Shown here: one piece after another, positions 7,184 through 14,010 of the stretch | How positions within the stretch are numbered: position 1 is the first letter of the stretch | Layout of the letters: every line of letters starts with the position of its first letter | Assembly: GCA_900548955.1 (NCBI GenBank) | Contig: URMQ01000024.1 | Location: forward strand, 1 to 18,033 | DNA from: an uncultured Eggerthella sp. | GTDB lineage: Bacteria > Actinomycetota > Coriobacteriia > Coriobacteriales > Eggerthellaceae | Length of the DNA: 18,033 nt | Reading direction: 5' to 3' | The notes under the pieces: model-generated | Seen by the model: only the letters and a program-made list of their open reading frames with translations | Told to the model about the DNA's origin: nothing | The model's database searches: none | Translations under genes and position numbers: made by a program

Positions 7184-9713
7184 AAGCGGTACCTCGAACA
7201 ATTACCTGATTTTTAGGGGAATAATTAGACTCAAATAAATCTTCGTGAAGAATGTTGCCCTCGGCATCTTTAACCGTACGGATAATAGAAATACTGCTAC
7301 CATTTACGCCCGTGGTTTCAACGTATTCTACACCTTCAGCTACCGTATCGTCGGTTCGATATTGAACCGAATATGGCTCTCCCTTTTCCCAATCGCCATA
7401 TTCAGTAGACACCTCATAACCAGGATCAACGCCCCAGAGGGTGCACGTAACAGAAGAATTCGTATAAGTCATCACCAGTAAAACATCTGAACTAGTGTCG
7501 TTTACCCAAACTAAGTCCATATAAGGAAAGGCAATAGCAGCATCTCTGCCTTCAGGATAACTATCAATACGAAGAGTATGATTATGGCGTTCAGTAACAG
7601 GATAACCAGCATCATAAATAGCGTTGAATACCGTTGTAGCAACCTGGCAGATGCCTCCACCAATAGCATCCGAGTATTCGCCGCCTACAATTGCACCAGC
7701 ATTCTGATAACCTTTGTCTTCTGTAGCTTCACCTGCAGTATCATTAAACGACCATGACCCACCATTGGCCTTAATAATTGAATTAGTAAGCAAATTTGCC
7801 GCTGTATGAATATTTACCGTGCGGGCTTCAGCACCAGATGAATATTGTGTTGTAAATGATGACACTTCATTAATCAAACCAAAATCAACTGCATCATCAA
7901 ACGACATAGTAGAAGGCAAATCAGTTGCTGAAAGTTCGATGGTAGGAGCTTCAGTACGGGAATCAGTAACAAAGAAGGTATCGTTCATACTTGTAATTGC
8001 GTCAGCAACAAGTGGAACAGTGCCCGTAGCATTACTTGAAACCGTAATGATTCCTTGATCATCTTTCGAAAAACTAACCTGTAAGTTAGCCTGATCAATG
8101 TTCGATTCCAAAGAACCTACCAACGTTTTCTTTGCAACTGCCTCATCAAAGACTGGCTTCAGATCCCAAGTATCACCAGTCTGAACAACATTAGTGGTAA
8201 TCCATGAAGCAAGGTCAGTTCGCGAAGCATTCCAAGTTTGACCCTCGAATGAAAATACCGCACCGGAAGCTAGAGATGCATTTACTTTATCAGCACACGC
8301 ACGCGCAATATCTTCAGTTATCTGAAGAGGCATATATTGCGTCTCAAGGATATAATTCATTTCGTTTTGTTGTCCAAAATACGTTTCATTCAAACGCGAT
8401 ACAAGCCAATCACGAACTACTTCATTTCCGTCATGACCTGAAGTAACAGAAGCAATTCCTTCATCGTTCATTTCAATATTGAAATTAACACGCGCTGAAC
8501 CTACCGCTTCGGTCATTTCAGATAAGGTTTCAGACAAAACAGTTTCATTAAACGTACATTCAGGTTTTAAGTTCCAACCATTTAAAGAAGCTTGAATTCG
8601 CGCGGGCAAACTTCCCGTACCGCGTCCAACTTGATAGGCCTTATCAACAATATCTTCAATATTAAATGTTGCTTCAAGCGCTGAAGAAGGCAAAGTCCAC
8701 TGTGTACGAGTTTCCAGGGATTCCTCATAAGATATTTGTTCCTGAATGTTTTCAGCATTTTCTGCTGTTTCAGGATTATCCTGAGCTTCTTGTGACGTAT
8801 AGAAGGTAGCAACGTTACCTGAAACACGAGGAGAATAATAGCCAGTTACCGCTTCGATTGCCTCTTCACGCGTTAAGCCAGAAACATCTACTTCCCCGAT
8901 GGATACCCCTTGATAAATTTTATCGCCATTAATCAGAGAATCGATACCATTAGCGACACCCAAAACAAGGAAAACCGCTAAAACACAAGCAAGAATTTTG
9001 ACTGGGAAACGTCTTTTTGCTTTAACGCTATGAAGAGCCGAAGAGCCCTTTTGACCTTTATAGTTACTTCCCGCAGAAGAACGCGTATGAGAAAATGGTG
9101 AATTTCCACCCGGTATAGATCCTTGATTCGAACCTTTTGAACGAGATTTTTTTTGGGGAGCTTGATTGGATTGATTCCAAATATGCCCACTCATATTTTG
9201 CTCAGCTATAGCAGTAGTAATACTGCGCTGACGCGGAGCAGAATCACGAGTAATTTTAGTACGTTTTAACAGACGATCATCTGCTTTAGAAGCATTCGTT
9301 GAAGAAGTATTGTTGGAAGCATTGCCTCGCTGAACTATCGAAGGTTTTTTGGGATTTCTTTGCGTTGATAAAACTGATCCTCGAGATGAAACTGATCCAC
9401 GTGAAGAATCCTGCCCACGACGTATATCAGTAACTGACGTTTGTATTTGAAGATTTTGTTGTAAGGATTGTTTTTGCGCTGGGTTGCTTTCGCCTACAGA
9501 ATTTCTGGATCGGATTTCATTTATACGAGCAGAAGAGCGCAAAATTGGCTGTTCATGATGCAGATGAGCATTGACGTTTTCGCAGGTTTGAGCAAAACGG
9601 GATGAACGGGTACCACGAGAAAAGGAAGCGTGATCGCCTCTTGGTTGCGTGACACGCTTTTTTCCCTCACCCCTAAAATTAAATTGTGAACTACGAGGCC
9701 GTTTTGTAGGCAT
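7182..9713 (-). CDS. Membrane-anchored VanW/G5-domain cell-wall protein
   Basis: An 843-aa protein of the YoaR/VanW type. Residues 1-235 are a basic, Ser/Arg/Asn/Gln-rich, probably disordered cytoplasmic region with no recognisable fold. A single transmembrane helix lies at about 238-257, followed by an extracellular part. That part starts with GVSIGEVDVSGLTREEA (269-285), typical of peptidoglycan-binding-like repeats, with further such segments to about 600. The VanW domain spans about 620-755 and includes GGGICQVATTVFNA (685-698) and RHNHTLRIDSYPEGRD. A G5-like domain closes the protein (about 770-843: TTGVNGSSISIIRTVKDAEG). The family is widespread in Gram-positive bacteria; a role in wall binding or assembly is inferred and the molecular function is unknown. 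It starts 2 bp after the pgsA stop. The name VanW does not imply glycopeptide resistance; no vanHAX-type genes are present. Confidence 0.9.
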   Translation of the reverse strand: MPTKRPRSSQFNFRGEGKKRVTQPRGDHASFSRGTRSSRFAQTCENVNAHLHHEQPILRSSARINEIRSRNSVGESNPAQKQSLQQNLQIQTSVTDIRRGQDSSRGSVSSRGSVLSTQRNPKKPSIVQRGNASNNTSSTNASKADDRLLKRTKITRDSAPRQRSITTAIAEQNMSGHIWNQSNQAPQKKSRSKGSNQGSIPGGNSPFSHTRSSAGSNYKGQKGSSALHSVKAKRRFPVKILACVLAVFLVLGVANGIDSLINGDKIYQGVSIGEVDVSGLTREEAIEAVTGYYSPRVSGNVATFYTSQEAQDNPETAENAENIQEQISYEESLETRTQWTLPSSALEATFNIEDIVDKAYQVGRGTGSLPARIQASLNGWNLKPECTFNETVLSETLSEMTEAVGSARVNFNIEMNDEGIASVTSGHDGNEVVRDWLVSRLNETYFGQQNEMNYILETQYMPLQITEDIARACADKVNASLASGAVFSFEGQTWNASRTDLASWITTNVVQTGDTWDLKPVFDEAVAKKTLVGSLESNIDQANLQVSFSKDDQGIITVSSNATGTVPLVADAITSMNDTFFVTDSRTEAPTIELSATDLPSTMSFDDAVDFGLINEVSSFTTQYSSGAEARTVNIHTAANLLTNSIIKANGGSWSFNDTAGEATEDKGYQNAGAIVGGEYSDAIGGGICQVATTVFNAIYDAGYPVTERHNHTLRIDSYPEGRDAAIAFPYMDLVWVNDTSSDVLLVMTYTNSSVTCTLWGVDPGYEVSTEYGDWEKGEPYSVQYRTDDTVAEGVEYVETTGVNGSSISIIRTVKDAEGNILHEDLFESNYSPKNQVIVRGTA

Positions 9714-9715
9714 CT

Positions 9716-10375
9716 CTATTTGTTCTCCCCCGTAAACTCTTGCTCGGAACGTTGTGCAGCTTTCATTCCTTGAACGCCTTTAATAACGTAATATGTCGTT
9801 GTACCAATAAGCATAATAAGGCCTGCATATACAAACCAAAAACCCCACGAGTATACATCATATGAAAAGCCTGGAAGCCAAGAAACGCTTACCAAACCAA
9901 GCCCTTCAAATAAAGGCATATTCAACAATACGCCAGCAAAACCTATATACAGCAACGTAGTAGCGACTTTACCTGCATAAATAACAGGAACGCGTACTTT
10001 CCATCGAGTAAGAAGATACGAACCGCCCGCAAGCATAAAAACGTCGCGTAAAACAACAACTAAAACGATCCAAACAGGCAACCGTCCTACAAGAAGCAAG
10101 CCAACTACACCAGAAATCATTAGAAAACGATCAACAAAGGGATCGAGAAGTTGTCCTAACTTCGAAACTGAATTGGTGCGACGAGCAACCTGACCGTCAA
10201 TCCAGTCAGTAGAGGCAGCAATAGCAAAGACTATAGTAGCGATAAGGTTATAACCATTAAGCAGCAAAATTAAAAACGCGGGAATCATGCAAAGCCGAAT
10301 AAAAGAAAGAAGATTCGGCAGCGTAAAAATCTTATTGCTTACCTCGTATTCTTCTGGGTTTTTATGCTTAGACAT
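9716..10375 (-). CDS. pgsA: CDP-diacylglycerol-glycerol-3-phosphate 3-phosphatidyltransferase
   Basis: Integral membrane enzyme that makes phosphatidylglycerophosphate from CDP-diacylglycerol and glycerol-3-phosphate, the committed step to phosphatidylglycerol and cardiolipin. The CDP-alcohol phosphotransferase signature is complete: D57-x2-D60-G61-x2-A64-R65-x8-G74-x3-D78-x3-D82, counted from the chosen start. Several hydrophobic segments follow, as expected for about six membrane helices, and the 219-aa length is close to the family norm. The frame is open back to an ATG at 10405, but that ATG lies in the loop of a terminator hairpin. The ATG at 10375 has AAGGA 7 nt upstream, so I take it as the true start. 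Other CDP-alcohol phosphotransferases such as PssA or cardiolipin synthase are possible, but PgsA fits best. Confidence 0.87.
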   Translation of the reverse strand: MSKHKNPEEYEVSNKIFTLPNLLSFIRLCMIPAFLILLLNGYNLIATIVFAIAASTDWIDGQVARRTNSVSKLGQLLDPFVDRFLMISGVVGLLLVGRLPVWIVLVVVLRDVFMLAGGSYLLTRWKVRVPVIYAGKVATTLLYIGFAGVLLNMPLFEGLGLVSVSWLPGFSYDVYSWGFWFVYAGLIMLIGTTTYYVIKGVQGMKAAQRSEQEFTGENK

Positions 10376-10382
10376 TACCCCG

Positions 10383-10387
10383 TCCTT
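10383..10387 (-). promoter_or_regulatory. Ribosome binding site that fixes the pgsA start
   Basis: AAGGA on the minus strand, 7 nt before the ATG at 10375. It lies only a few bases after the U-tract of the terminator at 10394-10419, so ribosome loading on pgsA could be affected by that hairpin. Confidence 0.65.
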
Positions 10388-10393
10388 CATAAA

Positions 10394-10419
10394 AGAACCG
10401 GGCATGAAGGCCCGGTTCT
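10394..10419 (-). terminator. Intrinsic terminator after the ech operon
   Basis: A perfect 10-bp stem, AGAACCGGGC / GCCCGGTTCT, with a six-base loop. On the minus strand it is followed by TTTAT, giving a short U-tract; the plus strand is followed by CTAAAAA or its equivalent and lacks one. It sits about 40 nt after echF and about 20 nt before pgsA. It probably ends ech transcription, with pgsA fed by read-through or by a promoter I could not identify. Confidence 0.8.
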
Positions 10420-10459
10420 AAAAACCATATTGTGTACGTAAGATAGCTACAAAACTACG

Positions 10460-10918
10460 CTATTGGTCTTGTTCTGCAGCCGCCTTCTCACGTGCAGCTT
10501 TTGCTTCCTTCGCAGCCTTGATTCTAGCAGCTTTTTCTGCTTCTTTGCGAGCAAGCTCAGCCTTTTCTTCTTCTGTAGGCTCAGGTTTAGAAACTGTTAC
10601 CTTAGTCTTTGTGGTACTAGGATGAACCAATACGGGATCCATAGTCAAGCAAGATTTGGGACATTCACGAATACAAGATCCACACTGAATACAAGCAAAG
10701 TGGTCAATAGTCCAAGTTTCATCTTCTTTGCTTACTGAAATTGCATTCGTGGGACAGCGTTTTTCGCAAATGCCGCAATAAATACAGTTGGAATAATCAA
10801 ATTCAACAAGACCCTTCATACAAGCAGGATGCTCAGGCTCTTCAAAGGGATACCGAATAGTTTCGGGCTTCGAAAACAGCGAGCGAAGGGTCATCTTTCC
10901 TAATTTAAAACTACCCAT
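10460..10918 (-). CDS. echF: Ech-type hydrogenase 2[4Fe-4S] ferredoxin subunit
   Basis: Electron-transfer subunit of the membrane-bound [NiFe] hydrogenase, related to NuoI and HycF. Two clusters are encoded: C45/48/51 with C55 (CIYCGICEKRCP) and C76/79/82 with C86 (CIQCGSCIRECP). These pass electrons from ferredoxin toward the small subunit. Residues about 104-152 form a highly charged Lys/Glu/Ala-rich tail that is not part of the ferredoxin fold and is predicted helical or coiled coil. The frame is open to 10957, but the ATG at 10918 has TAGGAG 4 nt upstream and lies 7 nt after the echE stop, so it is preferred; the protein is then 152 aa. It is the last ech gene and is followed by the terminator. 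Confidence 0.9.
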   Translation of the reverse strand: MGSFKLGKMTLRSLFSKPETIRYPFEEPEHPACMKGLVEFDYSNCIYCGICEKRCPTNAISVSKEDETWTIDHFACIQCGSCIRECPKSCLTMDPVLVHPSTTKTKVTVSKPEPTEEEKAELARKEAEKAARIKAAKEAKAAREKAAAEQDQ

Positions 10919-10925
10919 CACGCTC

Positions 10926-12014
10926 CTACCTTTCCGTACAGCTAATGCAAGGGTCAATTGAAAGAACGATCATATTTACATCGGCAATTTCGCAACCTTT
11001 AAGAGCCATGGTCATACCCGCTAAGTTCTGCGAAGTTGGTGTTCGAATTCTCATACGTTCAAGGTTTTTCGTACCATTGCCGCTGCAATAGTAAAATACT
11101 TCGCCGCGGGGTTGCTCTAAGATATTGCATGCTTCAGAGCCATCCGCAGGAGCACCCTTTACTGGGTTATGAACCGGTCCATCAGGAATCTTATCAATAA
11201 GTTCATTAATAATATCGATAGACTGCAAAACCTCTAAAGCGCGAACCTTAACACGAGCATAGCAGTCGCCAGCAGTTTCCATGATTGGCTCGAACGATGA
11301 AAGCTCTCCGTAACCACCAATACCTAGGCAACGAACGTCATTGTTAACGTTACTTGCTCGCGCAAACGGACCAACCATACCGTACTCACGGGCATGTTCT
11401 TCATCAACAATACCAACACCTACTGTGCGATTCTTTACTGAAGAATCCTTTAAGAACGCATTACAAATTTCACCATATTCTTTGCCAATGCCCTTTAATG
11501 TGTCTTTAATAGAGGCAAGCATTGGAGCATCGATATCTTTCGTTACACCGCCAAGAAGCGTATAAGAAAGAATTACGCGTCCACCAGCAACTGCTTCAAA
11601 AATATCAAGGATTCGCTCGCGTAAGCGCCAAGTATGCATGAACAAGCTTTCGTATCCAAACGCATCAGCGGCTAAACCCATCCACAATAAATGTGAATGA
11701 ATACGGGAAAGCTCGTGCATGATCGTACGTAAATATTCAGCTCTTATAGGAACTTCTGCACCCATGAGTGTTTCAACCGCTTGAGCATAGCCGTAACTAT
11801 GGCCAAATGCGCAGATGCCACAAATGCGTTCAGCAACATAAATATATTGATGAATATCACGTGTTTCTACAAGCTTTTCCAACCCACGATGAATAAAACC
11901 AATTTGCGGAAGAACATCTACAACAGTTTCATCCTGAACAACTAAGTCCAGATGAACTGGTTCTGGCAAAACAGGATGTTGGGGGCCAAAGGGTATTACT
12001 TGAGCTTTTCCCAT
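10926..12014 (-). CDS. echE: Ech-type [NiFe] hydrogenase large (catalytic) subunit
   Basis: Catalytic subunit holding the Ni-Fe site, homologous to NuoD and HycE, 362 aa. Both cysteine pairs that bind the metal centre are present: RICGICAFGH at 63-72 (C65, C68) and DPCISC at 354-359 (C356, C359). It is therefore a real hydrogenase subunit and not a complex I NuoD, which lacks these cysteines. The protein stops at TER, three residues after the last ligand, so there is no C-terminal extension to be removed by a maturation protease; this is known for CooH/Ech-type enzymes. The start is 2 nt after the echD stop, with AGGGGAG upstream inside echD. No hyp maturation genes are in the window, so they must lie elsewhere if the enzyme is active. 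Confidence 0.95.
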   Translation of the reverse strand: MGKAQVIPFGPQHPVLPEPVHLDLVVQDETVVDVLPQIGFIHRGLEKLVETRDIHQYIYVAERICGICAFGHSYGYAQAVETLMGAEVPIRAEYLRTIMHELSRIHSHLLWMGLAADAFGYESLFMHTWRLRERILDIFEAVAGGRVILSYTLLGGVTKDIDAPMLASIKDTLKGIGKEYGEICNAFLKDSSVKNRTVGVGIVDEEHAREYGMVGPFARASNVNNDVRCLGIGGYGELSSFEPIMETAGDCYARVKVRALEVLQSIDIINELIDKIPDGPVHNPVKGAPADGSEACNILEQPRGEVFYYCSGNGTKNLERMRIRTPTSQNLAGMTMALKGCEIADVNMIVLSIDPCISCTER

Positions 12015-12016
12015 TA

Positions 12017-12658
12017 CTACTCCCCTTCCTTACGTGTCTCATCCAAAGGTGTTTGAGCTTTCGCAGCTCGTTTTGCTTTCGCTTCCATTGCCGCACGAAC
12101 CTTAGCCGCTTTTTCAGGATCCATACCAGCAAGCTTTGCTTCAAGGTCTGCTTCCTTTTGAGCTTGCGAGGCTCCATCAGATCCAGCATTCGAAGATTCA
12201 GTCGAAGCGCCTTCCTTCGCAGCTTTAGCTTTCGCCTCGCGAGCAGCTTTTGCTGCAGCAATTTTTGCTGCCTTTTCACGAGCTGCTAATTGCTCAGGAG
12301 AAATAATGGTCATAGGTGCTTCAATACCCTCAGGGAATTTGTAGAAATTCCCCTTGAAGTCCAAAACATTTCCTTCAATATTTACGCCATATAATTCATG
12401 GGCTTCGTTTTCGAAAACAAATGCTGCAATATACAACTCGGTAACTGAAGGAACTACTGTTTCGTTCTTTACAATGCCACCAATCTTGAAATTGATAATA
12501 TCGTCGTCTTTAACGAAGGTGTATACAAGCGTAATAGAATCATCACGCTCAAGCTTAGGCAAAAGCTGGTCGAGACGATATCCTTGTTCTTTGTATTCCT
12601 TGCACGTATCAATAAGCTTATCAAGTGCCAAGGGTCTAAAGTCTTGTTTAACTGACAT
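12017..12658 (-). CDS. echD: Ech-type hydrogenase NuoC-like subunit with long charged tail
   Basis: Peripheral-arm subunit related to the 30-kDa NuoC subunit of complex I. The core (about residues 1-118 of 213) contains the NuoC-type block FENEAHELYGV at 82-92 and the end of the fold near KGNFYKFPEG. Residues about 119-213 are an Ala/Lys/Glu-rich low-complexity tail, broken by a Ser/Gly/Asn stretch at 151-165. The frame is open back to 12706, but the ATG at 12658 gives the usual NuoC/EchD beginning, has a GGTG-type site upstream and overlaps the echC end by only 11 bp, so I chose it. The tail is unusual: typical EchD proteins are close to the core length. A similar tail is on EchF. Confidence 0.88.
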   Translation of the reverse strand: MSVKQDFRPLALDKLIDTCKEYKEQGYRLDQLLPKLERDDSITLVYTFVKDDDIINFKIGGIVKNETVVPSVTELYIAAFVFENEAHELYGVNIEGNVLDFKGNFYKFPEGIEAPMTIISPEQLAAREKAAKIAAAKAAREAKAKAAKEGASTESSNAGSDGASQAQKEADLEAKLAGMDPEKAAKVRAAMEAKAKRAAKAQTPLDETRKEGE

Positions 12659-13103
12659 GCTTAGCACCTTTCTTCTGTTCGGCAATCTTTTTTGCCTTTT
12701 CTTCAAGTACTGCTACACCTTGCACAACCGCATCAATAATTGCCTCAGGGCGAACCGCACATCCAGGAGCATACACATCAACAGGAATTGCTTGGTCAAC
12801 ACCACCAATTACGTTGTAGCAATCATGGAAAATACCACCAGAACAAGCGCAAACCCCACAAGCAACAACAACCTTGGGTTCTACCATCTGGTTATAAATT
12901 TCTTGAATAACACTGATATTGCGCTGATTAACACTGCCCGTTACCAAAAAGATATCGGCATGCTTTGGGTTACCCGTATTAATAACACCAAACCGCTCAG
13001 CATCATAAAGAGGTGTCAATGCAGCTAATACCTCAATATCACACCCATTACAACTAGAGCCGTCATAATGAATAATCCAAGGAGATTTAGAAATAGCAGA
13101 CAT
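12648..13103 (-). CDS. echC: Ech-type hydrogenase small subunit
   Basis: NuoB-like small subunit of 151 aa that carries the [4Fe-4S] cluster next to the Ni-Fe site. Ligands are visible: C18 and C21 in SSCNGCDIE, C85 in ACGVCACSGG, and C115 in APGCAVRPE. It hands electrons from EchF to EchE. Length and motif order fit EchC and CooL. The ATG is preceded by AAGGAG, which overlaps the echB stop codon (TAAGGAG), so translation is probably coupled. Nothing is missing from the motif set. Confidence 0.94.
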   Translation of the reverse strand: MSAISKSPWIIHYDGSSCNGCDIEVLAALTPLYDAERFGVINTGNPKHADIFLVTGSVNQRNISVIQEIYNQMVEPKVVVACGVCACSGGIFHDCYNVIGGVDQAIPVDVYAPGCAVRPEAIIDAVVQGVAVLEEKAKKIAEQKKGAKHVS

Positions 13104-13112
13104 ACGTTCTCC

Positions 13113-13994
13113 TTACAGATAAATCAATAAACCAATGTTAATACCCGCAAATACCAACGTAACAATCCATGCGGACTTAAGTAAAAGTTGCCATTTAACA
13201 CGAGCAAAATTGTTGTCGATCCAAATTTCCAAAAGGTAAATAAGTACAAGAGCAACAATTACAACAGGAATGCAAAGAGGGCTATCCCAAATAAAGAACA
13301 ATGCTATCCATGCAAGGAACAAGATGTTTTCGCACCAATGCATAATTTCAACTTGGCCTAACACCCTACCAGACATTTCTGTCGTAACACCCTTTACCAA
13401 ATCTTGGTGAGCGTGATGCGAATACGAAAGATCGAACGGTGATTTACGAAGCTTAATAGTAAGGATAAACAGAAAGCCTATAAATACGCCGATGATAGAA
13501 AAAATAATTGGAAAGTCGAGGTGCAAAACAGTAGAAACATTAAAACTGCCTGTTGCCAAGAAAAATCCAACAGCCAAGAGCAAAACCATAGGCTCGTAAG
13601 CCATTACCTGTAAAGTTTCACGATGAGCACCAACTTCTGCAAAAGGTGAACGCGCAGCGTACGCCGCCATAATGAACAACATTTCAGATAAGGTAACAAT
13701 AAAGACGCAAAGCAAGATATTGCCACCAGAGATGAAGATACCACCTGCAATAAAGGTAAAGATCAGTGCCCAGAAAACATACGTACCAATAGCAGTATTA
13801 ACGCTTGCGTTTTCCTTAGCAAACAACTTACGAACGTCGTAGTAAGGCTGCAGCAAAGGAGGACCAACGCGACCCTGCATGCGGGCAGTAACTATACGAT
13901 CAAGCCCTGAAAGTAAGCAGCCTAATACTGTTGCTACAACAGCAAATATTGCAGAGGCAAGAAGCGTGATGAGGATTGCAATTAACGTATCCAT
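13113..13994 (-). CDS. echB: Ech-type hydrogenase membrane subunit, NuoH-like
   Basis: Integral membrane subunit homologous to NuoH of complex I and HycD. It anchors the catalytic arm and takes part in ion translocation. From the chosen start it is 293 aa with about eight hydrophobic segments. The conserved cytoplasmic loops are present: MQGRVGPPLLQPYYDVRKLF early in the protein, and SPFDLSYSHHAHQDLVKG followed by TTEMSGR in the middle. The frame is open to 14030, but the ATG at 13994 has AAGGAG 7 nt upstream and lies 16 nt after the echA stop, so it is preferred. Confidence 0.93.
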   Translation of the reverse strand: MDTLIAILITLLASAIFAVVATVLGCLLSGLDRIVTARMQGRVGPPLLQPYYDVRKLFAKENASVNTAIGTYVFWALIFTFIAGGIFISGGNILLCVFIVTLSEMLFIMAAYAARSPFAEVGAHRETLQVMAYEPMVLLLAVGFFLATGSFNVSTVLHLDFPIIFSIIGVFIGFLFILTIKLRKSPFDLSYSHHAHQDLVKGVTTEMSGRVLGQVEIMHWCENILFLAWIALFFIWDSPLCIPVVIVALVLIYLLEIWIDNNFARVKWQLLLKSAWIVTLVFAGINIGLLIYL

Positions 13995-14010
13995 ACAGTA
14001 TCTCCTTAGC

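Noticed and set aside
7182..9713. Vancomycin-resistance determinant because of the VanW domain
   Set aside because: VanW-domain proteins are common in Gram-positive bacteria without resistance, and no ligase, dehydrogenase or dipeptidase of a van operon is present.
10376..10405. Longer pgsA starting at the ATG at 10405
   Set aside because: That ATG lies in the loop of a perfect terminator hairpin and has no ribosome site; the ATG at 10375 has AAGGA at good spacing.
12354..13028. Plus-strand gene of about 224 codons
   Set aside because: It lies antisense to echC and echD, which have strong motifs. Its product has no recognisable domain and no ribosome site of note.
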